Below, piece by piece: positions 44,054-52,687 of a DNA stretch of 64,000 nucleotides. The notes below the pieces were generated by a model. The model searched no databases, had not been told where the DNA came from, and saw only the letters and a list, made by a program, of their open reading frames with translations. The stretch comes from Massilia glaciei. GTDB lineage: Bacteria; Pseudomonadota; Gammaproteobacteria; Burkholderiales; Burkholderiaceae_D. Numbering within the stretch: the first letter of the stretch is position 1; every line of letters starts with the position of its first letter. A program made the translations under genes and the position numbers. The stretch spans positions 1 through 64,000 of the forward strand of contig NZ_PXWF02000092.1 of NCBI RefSeq assembly GCF_003011895.2, given 5' to 3'.

Positions 44054-44881
44054 CTAGCGCGTGAGCGCGCGCCGCAAGGCCACGCTGACCGCGTCGACCA
44101 TCGCCACCATAAGTAACATTGCGATCACGACGGTCGCGGCGTTTTGCATCTGGAACAGCGACAAATGGTACTTGAGCATCTGGCCGAGGCCGCCGGCGCC
44201 GACCACGCCGAGCACGGCGGCGGCGCGGATGTTGTTCTCCCAGCGGTACAGGGTGTACGAGAGCATCTGCGGCAGCGTCTGCGACAAGGTCGCATAAAAG
44301 AAGGCGCTCATCGGCCCGGCGCCGTTGGTGCGCAGGGTTTTTTCGGGCAGCGGTTCGGCGTTCTCGAGGGCGTCGGCGAACAGGCGCCCGAGCACGCCGC
44401 TGGTGTGCGCGGCCAGCGCCAGCGTGCCCGCGAACGGCCCGAGGCCGGCCAGCACCAGCAGCAGCGCGGCCCAGACCAGCTCCGGGATCGAGCGCAGCAC
44501 ATTGAGCACCACGCGCGAGGGCACGCGCAGCAGCGGGCCAAAGCGCCCGGCCGCCGGCAGCGCCAGCGCCATTGCGCCGAGCACCGCCAGCAGCGTGCCC
44601 AGCGCCGACATCGACAAGGTCTCGACGCTGGCGGCGAGGCACTTGCGCAGGAACGGCAGCGACAGCTCGGGCGGGGCGAAGCCGTCGAGGAATTCGGCGG
44701 TGGTCTCGGCCGCCTCGGGCGTGAAGAACGCGCCCCATTTGAGCTCCAGCGCGGCGAAGCTGGCCACCACCAGCGCGGCCAGCGCGGCCAGCACCAGCAG
44801 CGGCATGATGGCGCGCGGCGGCGCCGGCGGCATCGGCGGCGCCGTCGGCGCGCCCGGTTGGTGGTGCGCCGGGCTGCTCAT
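44054..44881 (-). CDS. Phosphonate-type ABC permease (PhnE-like), second
   Basis: 275 aa with about six hydrophobic segments. The permease EAA-like loop is in 'AHTSGVLGRLFADALENAEP' and 'GVVGAGGLGQMLKYHLSLFQ', as in PhnE. It overlaps the preceding permease gene by four bases (ATGA), so translation is coupled. Together the two permeases would form a heterodimeric channel. Confidence 0.88.
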   Translation of the reverse strand: MSSPAHHQPGAPTAPPMPPAPPRAIMPLLVLAALAALVVASFAALELKWGAFFTPEAAETTAEFLDGFAPPELSLPFLRKCLAASVETLSMSALGTLLAVLGAMALALPAAGRFGPLLRVPSRVVLNVLRSIPELVWAALLLVLAGLGPFAGTLALAAHTSGVLGRLFADALENAEPLPEKTLRTNGAGPMSAFFYATLSQTLPQMLSYTLYRWENNIRAAAVLGVVGAGGLGQMLKYHLSLFQMQNAATVVIAMLLMVAMVDAVSVALRRALTR

Positions 44882-45765
44882 CCCAAGCCCCGGCGCAGCA
44901 TCTTGGAGACCGCGTCGGCGGCGGCCACCAGCAGCACGAACACGATCAACATGGTCGCGACCTCGGAGCCGGCCATCATGCGGGTCGATTCATCCATGCG
45001 CTGGCCCAGCCCGCCGGCGCCGACGAAGCCCATGATGGCCGAGCCGCGGATCGCGCACTCCCAGCGGTACACCGTGTACGAGATCAGCTCCGAGGCCGAC
45101 GCCGGCAGCGCGCCGAACAGCAGCGCGGCCAGCCGCGGGCTGCCGTTGGCGAGCAGGGCGTCGGTCGGATGGGCGTCGGACGACTCGAGGATTTCGGCGT
45201 ACACCTTGCCCAGCATGCCGCAGTAGGTCAGGGCGATGGCGAGCACGCCGGCGGTCGGTCCGAGGCCGACCACGCGCACGAACAGCAGCGCCCACACCAG
45301 TTCGGGCACGCTGCGCAGCAGCACCAGCAGCCAGCGCACGGCCTGGCGCAGCAGCTTGGCGGGCAGGCGCATGCGTCCGGTGCCGAGGCGCGAAATGGAC
45401 AGTTGTTCGGTGATGATCAGGGTCGCGGGAATGGCGCCGAGCAGGGCCAGCGTGAGCCCGGCGGTGGCGATGGCGACGGTCTGCCAGGTCTCGCGCAGCA
45501 CCATCCATAAAAATTCGGGTTCGTGGGCCGGGGTCAGGAAGTCGGCCAAAAAGCCGCCGGCCGATCTGAGGCTGCGCAGGTCGAACAGGATCCACGGCTT
45601 GAACTCGCTGAACACGAGCGCCGGCCACAGCAGGGCCAGGCCGACGACCGCGTACGCCACCCGCGCGCGCGAGGCCGGGTCGGGCGGGTAGTCGGGCCGT
45701 TGGCCGCGCGGGTGGCCGGGAGGGTGGCCGGGCCGGTGCGGCGGCGCGCTTGACGGTTGCGGCAT
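44878..45765 (-). CDS. Phosphonate-type ABC permease (PhnE-like), first
   Basis: 295 aa with a Pro/Arg-rich N-terminal 30 residues and six hydrophobic segments. 'LTYCGMLGKVYAEILESSDA' and 'IMGFVGAGGLGQRMDESTRM' are the conserved loops of the PhnE family. It starts four bases after the ATPase gene stop and ends in the overlap with the second permease. Confidence 0.88.
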   Translation of the reverse strand: MPQPSSAPPHRPGHPPGHPRGQRPDYPPDPASRARVAYAVVGLALLWPALVFSEFKPWILFDLRSLRSAGGFLADFLTPAHEPEFLWMVLRETWQTVAIATAGLTLALLGAIPATLIITEQLSISRLGTGRMRLPAKLLRQAVRWLLVLLRSVPELVWALLFVRVVGLGPTAGVLAIALTYCGMLGKVYAEILESSDAHPTDALLANGSPRLAALLFGALPASASELISYTVYRWECAIRGSAIMGFVGAGGLGQRMDESTRMMAGSEVATMLIVFVLLVAAADAVSKMLRRGLG

Positions 45766-45769
45766 GCGC

Positions 45770-46612
45770 TCAGAAACAGGCGCCGACGGCGAGCCGGTCG
45801 GGCGTTTCGTGCTTGGCCGGCGCGTGCGCGTTGTCGGCCTCGTTCTGGTACAGCGCCGCGATCATGGCGTCGCTGACGTCGGCGCGCGCGGCGTCGAACA
45901 CCACCCGGCCGTCGCGCAGGCCGACGATGCGCGCGAAATTGGCGCGCGCGATGTCGACCTGGTGCAGGCTGCAAATGAGGGTCGCGTTGCGTGCGGCGGC
46001 CTCTTGCTGCAAGGTCGCGAGCGTGATCTGGGACAGGGTCGGGTCGAGCGCGGACAGCGGCTCGTCGACCAGGAACACCTCGGCCGACGACAGCAGCAGC
46101 CGCGCCAGCCCGCAGCGTTGGCGCTCGCCGCCGGACAGGCGGTCCACCCGGGCATACAGTTTGTCGCCCAGGCCGAAGCGCGACAGGGCCTGGTGGGCCG
46201 CGCCCGGGTCCGATGGTTTTATGAGCGAGCCGAGCGCGCGCCAGAAGCCCCAGTGCGGCAGGCGCGCCGCGAGCACGGTCGTGACCACGCGCTGGCGCGG
46301 CGGCAGCGGCGGCGTTTGCGGCGCCAGGAACTGGCGTGCGCGCAGCCGGTGGCGCGCTTTTTCGGGCAGCGCCCACGGGTCCTGGCCGAACGCGAGGAAG
46401 CGGCCGGCGTCGGGCCGGTGGGCGCAGGCCAGGGTCGCGAGCAAGGTGGTCTTGCCCGCGCCCGAGGGGCCGATGATGGCCAGTTGCTCGCCTTGCCCGA
46501 CCACCAGGTCGATCTGCTGCAGCGCGATCGCGCCGGCCAGGTGGCGCACGGTGAGCTGGTCGAGGCGGTAGGTCACTGGCACACTCACCGTTTCGCTCAT
46601 TGGTACGCTCAT
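45770..46612 (-). CDS. Phosphonate-type ABC ATP-binding protein (PhnC-like)
   Basis: 280 aa from ATG 46612 (or 46600). Walker A 'IIGPSGAGKTTLLATLA', signature 'LSGGERQRCGLARLLL', Walker B 'EVFLVDEPLSALDPTL' and H-loop 'ICSLHQVDIAR' are present. The His-Gln after the switch histidine is usual in PhnC. It sits between the substrate-binding protein gene (8-bp gap) and the permeases, as in phosphonate/phosphite operons. Confidence 0.88.
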   Translation of the reverse strand: MSVPMSETVSVPVTYRLDQLTVRHLAGAIALQQIDLVVGQGEQLAIIGPSGAGKTTLLATLACAHRPDAGRFLAFGQDPWALPEKARHRLRARQFLAPQTPPLPPRQRVVTTVLAARLPHWGFWRALGSLIKPSDPGAAHQALSRFGLGDKLYARVDRLSGGERQRCGLARLLLSSAEVFLVDEPLSALDPTLSQITLATLQQEAAARNATLICSLHQVDIARANFARIVGLRDGRVVFDAARADVSDAMIAALYQNEADNAHAPAKHETPDRLAVGACF

Positions 46613-46620
46613 TGGCAGGC

Positions 46621-47508
46621 CTACTTGAGCAGGCCCGCGGCGCGGGCAGCGCCCTCGATCGACTTGTAGTTGTCGGCCTTGGTCGGGATGAACTTGGCCG
46701 CCTTTTGCAGGTCGAGGATTTCCTTGTCGGCCGGCTTGTTGAGGTCGAGCGCGAGGAAGGCGGCGGCTATCTTCTTCTTGAGCGCCGGCGACATGTCCGA
46801 ACGCACGGTCCAGTTGTAATCGAAGTAGGTCGGGGTGGTGTGGAACACGCGCACAGCGGCCGGGTCGACCTTTTTGGCGTCGACCAGTTTCTGCCATACA
46901 GAAATGTTGAGCGCGCCCGCGTCGACCTTGCCGCCGGCCACCGCGGCGACGGTGGCGTCGTGCGCGCCCGAGTAGGCGACGCGCGCGAGGTCGGTGTCGG
47001 CGTTGACCTTGGCGGCCAGCATGTACGAGCGCGGCATCAGGTGGCCCGAGGTCGACGACTCGGAACCGAAGCTCAGGGTCTTGCCCTTGAGGTCGGCCAG
47101 GGTCTTGATGTCGGGCGAGCTCGTGATGAAGACCGACTGGAATTTCTCGTCGATGTCGCGCTGCACCAGCGGCACGACCTTGCCTTTGCTGCGCACGTTG
47201 GCCTGCACGAACGTGAAGCCGCCGAACCAGACCATGTCGAGCTTGTTCGTGACCAGGCCCTCGACCGACGCCGCGTAGTCGGTCACGGGCGTGAATTCGA
47301 CCTTCAGGCCGGTGGCCTTGGCCAGGTATTGGCCGAGCGGCTTGAACTTGCGCTGCAATTCGGTCGGCGCCTCGTCCGGAATGGCCGACACGCGCAAGAC
47401 GCCCGGCGTTGCATGCGCGAGCGCCTGGGTCGACGTGAGCAGCAGACCGGCGGCCAACGCGGCGCCGAAGGTCGATTTAAGTGCGCGCAGGGCGGAAAAC
47501 GAGGTCAT
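46621..47508 (-). CDS. Periplasmic substrate-binding protein, PhnD/PtxB type, possibly for a selenium oxyanion
   Basis: 295 aa. Signal peptide 'SALRALKSTFGAALAAGLLL...ALAHA'. The mature protein has the PhnD-family layout: 'LRVSAIPDEAPTELQRKFKP', 'MVWFGGFTFVQA', 'SFGSESSTSGHLMPRSYM', 'YSGAHDATVAAVAGGKVDAG'. The family binds phosphonate, phosphite or phosphate, and one clade near selD genes is annotated as putative selenate-binding. Here senC lies about 7 kb away and ergothioneine genes are divergent, so a selenium substrate is plausible but unproven. Confidence 0.82.
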   Translation of the reverse strand: MTSFSALRALKSTFGAALAAGLLLTSTQALAHATPGVLRVSAIPDEAPTELQRKFKPLGQYLAKATGLKVEFTPVTDYAASVEGLVTNKLDMVWFGGFTFVQANVRSKGKVVPLVQRDIDEKFQSVFITSSPDIKTLADLKGKTLSFGSESSTSGHLMPRSYMLAAKVNADTDLARVAYSGAHDATVAAVAGGKVDAGALNISVWQKLVDAKKVDPAAVRVFHTTPTYFDYNWTVRSDMSPALKKKIAAAFLALDLNKPADKEILDLQKAAKFIPTKADNYKSIEGAARAAGLLK

Positions 47509-47692
47509 GGTTGCCTTTCAAAGCGGGTGGTGTGTGAAGGACGACAGGATATAGCACGTTAGGGAATCGTGCAGGCGCGGCAAACGGGCATATTCAGCTA
47601 TGATAACAAACACATCAAACTTGCCCATAGCCATTTCGCCGCGCAGCCTGTGGCGCGCGCGCTCACCGTTGCCATCGACAAACGAGATTCCC

Positions 47693-48658
47693 ATGCCGAC
47701 ATTGCCCCAGAACGATTTTGGCCGCGCCCATGCGAGCGCCGACGTACTCGCTGAGCTCGGCGAGAGCCTGAGCGCGCGCGACGCCGCGATCTCCCCCAAG
47801 TTCCTGTACGACGCGCTCGGATGCAAGTTGTTCGAGTCGATCTGCGAGCTTGCCGAGTACTATCCGACCCGCACCGAGGCGTCCATCTTCGCCCGCCACG
47901 GCGCCGACATCGCGCGCGCCATCGGCGCCGGGTCGGCCATGCTCGACCTTGGCGCCGGCAACTGCGCCAAGGCCGCCAGCCTGTTTTCGCTGCTGCACCC
48001 GAGCCAGTACGTCGCCATCGACATCTCGCACGATTTTCTGCGCGAATCGGTCGAACGCCTGCACCAGCGCTTCCCGCACATCGAGATGAACTTGCTGAGC
48101 CAGGATTTTTCGAACGGGCTCGCGCTGCCGGCCTTCGTGCGCAAGGAGCGCCGCCTGTTCTTCTACCCGGGCTCCTCGATCGGCAATTTCACGCCCGAAC
48201 AGGCGACCTTGTTCCTGCGCCGCGCGCGCGCCCAGTGCGACGCTGACGGCGCGCTGCTGATCGGGATCGACCTGGTCAAAGACAGCGCCGTGCTCGACGC
48301 CGCCTACGACGACGCGCTCGGCGTGACCGCCGCCTTCAACCTCAATGTGCTGCGCCACGTGAACCACCTCGCCGGCGCCGACTTCGACGTGCGCCAGTGG
48401 CGCCACCGCGGTTTTTTCAATGCCGCCGACAGCCGCGTCGAGATGCACCTCGAGGCGCGCGAGGACCTCACCGTCAACTGGCAGGGCGGCACGCGCCGGT
48501 TCGCGCGCGGCCAGTCGATCCACACCGAGAACAGCTACAAGTACAAGCAGAGCGCCGCCGTCGGCCTGCTCGAACAGGCGGGCTTCCAGACCATGAACGT
48601 GTGGACCGACCCCGACGCCTGGTTCGCCGTCATTTACGCGCGCGCGGTCAAGGCCTGA
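47693..48658 (+). CDS. egtD: L-histidine N(alpha)-methyltransferase EgtD
   Basis: 321 aa from ATG 47693, the usual EgtD length. It trimethylates histidine to hercynine with S-adenosylmethionine. Motifs: 'KFLYDALGCKLFESICELAE' and 'YYPTRTEASIF' (family entry sequence), 'MLDLGAGNCAKAASLF' (SAM glycine loop), 'RRLFFYPGSSIGNF' and 'FNLNVLRHVNHLAGADFDV'. It is divergent from the importer operon (184 bp between) and one base before egtB, so the two are translated together. Hercynine is the substrate for both EgtB here and SenA at 56970. Confidence 0.93.
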   Translation: MPTLPQNDFGRAHASADVLAELGESLSARDAAISPKFLYDALGCKLFESICELAEYYPTRTEASIFARHGADIARAIGAGSAMLDLGAGNCAKAASLFSLLHPSQYVAIDISHDFLRESVERLHQRFPHIEMNLLSQDFSNGLALPAFVRKERRLFFYPGSSIGNFTPEQATLFLRRARAQCDADGALLIGIDLVKDSAVLDAAYDDALGVTAAFNLNVLRHVNHLAGADFDVRQWRHRGFFNAADSRVEMHLEAREDLTVNWQGGTRRFARGQSIHTENSYKYKQSAAVGLLEQAGFQTMNVWTDPDAWFAVIYARAVKA

Positions 48659-48659
48659 C

Positions 48660-49889
48660 ATGGGCCGCAGCGAGGCAGTTTCCCTGGGCGATACCTTCGA
48701 CCGCGTCCGCCGGCGCACCCTGATGCTGGCCGAGCCCCTGTCCGACGAGGACTGCGGCGCCCAGTCGATGGCCGACGCCAGCCCCGTCAAGTGGCACCTG
48801 GCGCACACCACCTGGTTTTTCGAGACCTTCGTGCTCGAGCGGTTCGAGGATAATTTCGCGCCGTTCCACGAGGCGTTCCGGTTCTTGTTCAACTCCTATT
48901 ACAACGGCGTCGGCGCGCGCCATCCGCGCGCCCAGCGCGGCCTGCTCACGCGCCCCCCGATGCCCCAGGTGCGCGCCTACCGCAGCGCGGTCGACGCCCG
49001 CATCATCGCCTTGCTGGCGGCGCGCCCCGGCGACGCCGAACTGGCGTGCCTGGTCAACCTGGGCCTGCAGCACGAGCAGCAGCACCAGGAGCTCATTCTC
49101 ACCGACGTGCTGCACCTGCTGGCGCAAAATCCCATGCGTCCGGCCTACACCGAAGCGGCGCCCGGCGCGGCCGGTCCCGCGCCCGCGCTCGACTGGCTAG
49201 AATTTGACGGCGGCGTGGCCGACATCGGCCACGGCGGGGCCGGCTTTTGCTTCGACAACGAGCTGCCGCGCCACCGCCAGTTGGTGGCGCCGTTCGCGCT
49301 GGCCTCGCGCCTGGTCACCAACGGCGAGTTTTGTGCCTTCATCGACGCCGGCGGCTATGCCAACCCGTCGCTGTGGCTGGCCGAGGGCTGGGACGCGGTC
49401 TGCGAGCGCGACCTCGCGCATCCGTTCTACTGGCAATGCGACGGCGCCGGCCGGTGGCACGAGTTCACCCTGCACGGCCTGCAACCGCTCGACCTCGCGC
49501 GGCCGGTCTCGCATGTGTCCCTGTACGAGGCCGACGCCTACGCGCATTGGGCCGGCGCGCGCCTGCCCACCGAGGCCGAGTGGGAGCTGGCCGCGGCCGG
49601 CGCGGCGGTCGAACACGGCCGCTTGCAGCCGGAGCGCGCCGCCCACGGCGGCCTGAGCCAGATGTTCGGCCAGCTCTGGCAATGGACCAGCAGCAGCTAC
49701 TCCCCCTATCCCGGCTATGCCTGCGCGCCCGGCGCGCTGGGCGAATACAATGGAAAATTCATGCTCAACCAATACGTCCTGCGCGGCTCGTCGTGCGTCA
49801 CCCCGGCCGGCCACGCGCGCGCCAGCTACCGCAATTTCTTCCCCGCCGGCGCCCAGTGGCAGTTCACCGGCATCAGGCTGGCCCGATGA
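48660..49889 (+). CDS. egtB: Ergothioneine synthase EgtB
   Basis: 409 aa. The N-terminal DinB-like domain supplies the three-His iron site: 'VKWHLAHTTWFFETFVLERF' and 'LQHEQQHQELILTDVLHLLA' (HxxxH). The C-terminal two thirds are an FGE-sulfatase/C-type-lectin fold ('LVTNGEFCAFIDAGGYANPS', 'ARLPTEAEWELAAAG', 'LRGSSCVTPAGHARASYRNF'). It joins a sulfur donor to hercynine through an iron-oxygen reaction, giving the sulfoxide precursor of ergothioneine. A separate EgtE-type lyase is not seen in the window. It overlaps the YihY-family gene by four bases. Confidence 0.9.
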   Translation: MGRSEAVSLGDTFDRVRRRTLMLAEPLSDEDCGAQSMADASPVKWHLAHTTWFFETFVLERFEDNFAPFHEAFRFLFNSYYNGVGARHPRAQRGLLTRPPMPQVRAYRSAVDARIIALLAARPGDAELACLVNLGLQHEQQHQELILTDVLHLLAQNPMRPAYTEAAPGAAGPAPALDWLEFDGGVADIGHGGAGFCFDNELPRHRQLVAPFALASRLVTNGEFCAFIDAGGYANPSLWLAEGWDAVCERDLAHPFYWQCDGAGRWHEFTLHGLQPLDLARPVSHVSLYEADAYAHWAGARLPTEAEWELAAAGAAVEHGRLQPERAAHGGLSQMFGQLWQWTSSSYSPYPGYACAPGALGEYNGKFMLNQYVLRGSSCVTPAGHARASYRNFFPAGAQWQFTGIRLAR

Positions 49890-50863
49890 GCTGGATGCAC
49901 CTGCCGGAGGCGAAACTGCTGAACCGGCGCGCCAACAAGTACATCGTCAAGCATCCCTTCGCCTTCATCTGGCAAACCCTCAAGGCCTTCCGCGCCAACC
50001 AGGGCATGCTGCTGGCCGGGGCCGTGGCCTACTACGCGCTGCTGTCGATCGTGCCGTTCCTGATGCTGGTGGTGGTGGCGCTGTCGCACTTCATCGACCA
50101 GGCCGAGCTGCTCACGACCATGCACCGCTACCTCGAGTGGCTGGTGCCGGGGCAGTCGCGCGCGATCGTGGCCGAGGTCTCGCATTTCCTCGACGAGCGC
50201 GCCCTGATCACCTGGGTGCTGGTGGCGACCATGCTGTTTTTCAGCTCGTTCGCCTTCACCGTGCTCGAGAACGCGATGAGCGTGATCTTCATCCACCGGG
50301 TGGCGATCCGGCGGCGCCACTTCCTGATCTCGGCGCTTCTGCCTTACTGCTACATCTTCGCGCTCGGCGTGGGCATCTTGCTCATCACGCTGGTCGCCGG
50401 CACGCTCGAGGTCATGGGCGAGGAGAGCATCGCCTTCCTCGGCTATGACTGGTCGCTCGGCGGCGTCTCCGGCGTGCTGCTCTACATGCTGGGATTGACG
50501 GGCGAGATCCTCGTGCTCAGTTCGATCTACATGGTCATGCCGGTTGGGCGCCTGTCGGTGTGGCACTCGCTGATTGGCGGCGTGACCGCGGCCCTGCTGT
50601 GGGAAATCGTGCGCCATCTGCTGGTCTGGTATTTCTCGACCCTGTCGCAGGTCAACATCGTGTATGGGTCGATGACGACCGCCATCGTCGTCATGTTCAG
50701 CCTTGAACTGGCGGCCGCCCTGTTGCTGTTCGGCGCCCAGGTGATTTCGGAATACGAGCGGGTGGGGCGCGACGAGCAGCACGAGGAGCCCGAGGAGATG
50801 AGCACCCAGGTGCCGGGCGAACCGGAGCCGATCGCGCCCGGCGAACACGAGCCGAAGATATAA
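49886..50863 (+). CDS. YihY/BrkB-family inner membrane protein
   Basis: 325 aa with about six hydrophobic segments. 'FRANQGMLLAGAVAYYALLS' is the family signature, followed by 'IVPFLMLVVVALSHFIDQ'. The Glu/Pro-rich tail ('EQHEEPEEMSTQVPGEPEP') is cytoplasmic. Start ATG 49886 overlaps the egtB stop. The family was once called RNase BN; its true role is uncertain. Coupling with egtDB may be incidental or suggest export. Confidence 0.85.
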   Translation: MSWMHLPEAKLLNRRANKYIVKHPFAFIWQTLKAFRANQGMLLAGAVAYYALLSIVPFLMLVVVALSHFIDQAELLTTMHRYLEWLVPGQSRAIVAEVSHFLDERALITWVLVATMLFFSSFAFTVLENAMSVIFIHRVAIRRRHFLISALLPYCYIFALGVGILLITLVAGTLEVMGEESIAFLGYDWSLGGVSGVLLYMLGLTGEILVLSSIYMVMPVGRLSVWHSLIGGVTAALLWEIVRHLLVWYFSTLSQVNIVYGSMTTAIVVMFSLELAAALLLFGAQVISEYERVGRDEQHEEPEEMSTQVPGEPEPIAPGEHEPKI

Positions 50864-50894
50864 TTGCTGCGCCGCACAAAGGTGTGCTATACTA

Positions 50895-51100
50895 CGTCCA
50901 GTGGTGAGGTTCGCTTGCGGACCGCTTCACAATCCGGGGTTTGCGCCGCGGCCAGTATGTGTAATGCTGGCACCGCGAATGGATGTAAGAACCAGGATTT
51001 GTACTTCCGAATACGTTGGTCGATTTACACGTCAGGGCACCACGCAGATAGCATGGGCGCCTGAGACACGATTAAAGCATTGGTAATACATTGGAACAGA
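50895..51100 (+). ncRNA. Candidate small RNA or untranslated leader
   Basis: Between the YihY-family gene and the DUF4062 locus there is a promoter-like TATACT (50887-50893, after GTGC), about 200 bases without a good gene, and then a strong terminator at 51101-51125. The arrangement fits an independent small transcript, but I recognise no RNA family, and it could equally be the 3' end of an older gene. Confidence 0.3.
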
Positions 51101-51125
51101 GCTCGCTTCGGCGGGCTTTTTTTTT
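51101..51125 (+). terminator. Rho-independent terminator
   Basis: GCTCGC-TTCG-GCGGGC (one G-T pair) followed by nine T on the plus strand. It would end any transcript from the YihY-family gene or the candidate small RNA. Confidence 0.8.
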
Positions 51126-51358
51126 ATGCGCGGAAGGCTTGCAAAGTGCGCTTGCAGCCCGCTCGGTTGTTCCGGTGGCGCGCGTGCGGCGGCCCGCGAT
51201 GCGAGCTTGTTCTCGCGACACATTGCGCAATGTCAAAGTGTTGAATAGTTGCCGAATGATAATGATTTGATCCGTTTTGTCATGCTTGTGGCGCAGCGCG
51301 GATCGGGCCCTCTTTGCGCGAGGCCTTTAACCTTATCAAAAACATCGGTGGATATACC

Positions 51359-51871
51359 ATGCAAAAAAGGTTTCAGATATTTATCAGTTCGACCTATCTG
51401 GATCTCCAGGTGGAAAGAGATGAGATCATCAAAACCGTGCTGTCGATGGGGCACATTCCGGTCGGAATGGAAATGTTCAGCGTCTCCGATCACGTTCAGT
51501 GGGAGGTGATAAAGCGCGAGATCGATTCAAGCGACTACTATGTGGTTGTCGTCGCGCATAGATATGGATCGCAGACGGACGATGGGATTAGTTACACCGA
51601 GAAGGAATTTGACTATGCCTCAAGCAAAGGCATTCCCATTCTTGGATTCGTGATCGACGAGAACGCCCTCTGGGCCAACAAAAGAACCGATGCTGAAAGT
51701 GATCTGCGCGACAAACTTAAGAAATTCAAGCAAAAACTTCAAAACAAACTTATTCAATTTTGGATGAGCAAGGATGATTTGTCGTCCAAACTTTCCATCG
51801 CTTTGACGAAAGCCATCGTCGATTCCCCCCAGAACTGGCTGGGGCAGGGCTTCGGATTGGACTGCAAATGA
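51359..51871 (+). CDS. DUF4062 protein, N-terminal part of a split gene
   Basis: 170 aa from ATG 51359. It begins with the DUF4062 signature 'RFQIFISSTYLDLQVERDEI' followed by 'GHIPVGMEMFSVSDH', 'YYVVVVAHRYGSQTDDGISY' and 'EKEFDYASSKGIPILGFVID', a TIR-related Rossmann-type domain often placed in front of effector or sensor modules. The final ten residues after the C6 tract at 51825-51830 look unnatural; skipping one base there joins it to the next coding segment. Codon use is AT-richer than the neighbours, suggesting acquisition by transfer. Confidence 0.75.
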   Translation: MQKRFQIFISSTYLDLQVERDEIIKTVLSMGHIPVGMEMFSVSDHVQWEVIKREIDSSDYYVVVVAHRYGSQTDDGISYTEKEFDYASSKGIPILGFVIDENALWANKRTDAESDLRDKLKKFKQKLQNKLIQFWMSKDDLSSKLSIALTKAIVDSPQNWLGQGFGLDCK

Positions 51872-51896
51872 CAATTTTCTGCGGCTTGATGACTTT

Positions 51897-52520
51897 GTGA
51901 ATTGTCCGGAGTTGGAGGCCCATCAGGAAGTGATCGGATTCACATCATTTTCTTTCGAGAGATTCAACTGGGTGCCTGTCTTCCAGAGGAATAAAAGCCT
52001 CAAGATAATGTTCATGTACGCGAGGAAGTGGCGCGAGGACAATAAGAAAAACATCACCACTTTCCTGCAGAACGGTGGCGTCCTGACGGTTGTATTGCCG
52101 AACTATAAAAATCCGAAAATCATTCAGGCTATCGGACTCCACCACGAATCGTCTGAAGCGATAATAAAAAAGAAGGTCGAGGCGGCAGCCCTGGCCTATC
52201 TTGACTACGCGGCGAGATTTCCGGGGCAGGTGGAATTATTTTTCATTGATCGTATGCCAAGCGTTGCCTTGTACTTGTTTGCCGATGAGGCAATTTTCAC
52301 GCTGCAACCGAACATCCCCTACAAGAGTTCGGTGGGAACAATTCGGATGAGGCAAGGCGTACTCTATAAATGTATGGAAGCTGAATTCGATCGGATCACC
52401 ACAGAGTTCAACACCAGGCACGTCCGGAAATTGACGGCATCGACGGCCAACCCCCTGTCCGACCAGGCCGGCTCGGCCGGGGAGCGCCGTGCAAGCGCAC
52501 TCCCGCCGCCGCTGAAGTAG
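51897..52520 (+). CDS. C-terminal part of the split DUF4062 gene
   Basis: 207 aa if read from GTG 51897, but the same frame is open back to the C6 tract, giving 'RTGWGRASDW...LRLDDFVNCPELEAH' without a stop. The body ('QRNKSLKIMFMYARKWREDN', 'VELFFIDRMPSVALYLFADE', 'FTLQPNIPYKSSVGTIRMRQ') resembles DUF5919/PLD-like output domains of unknown chemistry. The tail from about residue 180 is low complexity and GC-rich, unlike the rest. With a one-base shift at 51825-51830 both segments form one 386-aa protein. Confidence 0.55.
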   Translation: MNCPELEAHQEVIGFTSFSFERFNWVPVFQRNKSLKIMFMYARKWREDNKKNITTFLQNGGVLTVVLPNYKNPKIIQAIGLHHESSEAIIKKKVEAAALAYLDYAARFPGQVELFFIDRMPSVALYLFADEAIFTLQPNIPYKSSVGTIRMRQGVLYKCMEAEFDRITTEFNTRHVRKLTASTANPLSDQAGSAGERRASALPPPLK

Positions 52521-52525
52521 CCCAG

Positions 52526-52687
52526 GAGGCTGTCGGACTTAGGGAGTCGAAGCGAAAAAAATGCCGGGCGAGGACAGATTTTGGCGATTTCGCAGTGCCA
52601 ATAGCGAGCTATTGGCCGAGAAAGCGGCGAAATATGGACCGTCCGACACTTTTAGCAGCCGACGATCCTAAGTCCGACAGGTTCCTA
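52526..52687. mobile_element. 162-bp imperfect palindrome, MITE-like
   Basis: The ends are inverted copies: CTGTCGGACTTAGG at 52529-52542 faces CCTAAGTCCGACAG at 52668-52681. The centre is CCAATAGC-GA-GCTATTGG (about 52602-52619). The centre resembles CCATAGCTCGGGCTATGG in the element at 34723-34890. Its right end overlaps the stop codon of leuA (52685-52687), so the leuA 3' end may have been altered by insertion. Confidence 0.75.
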
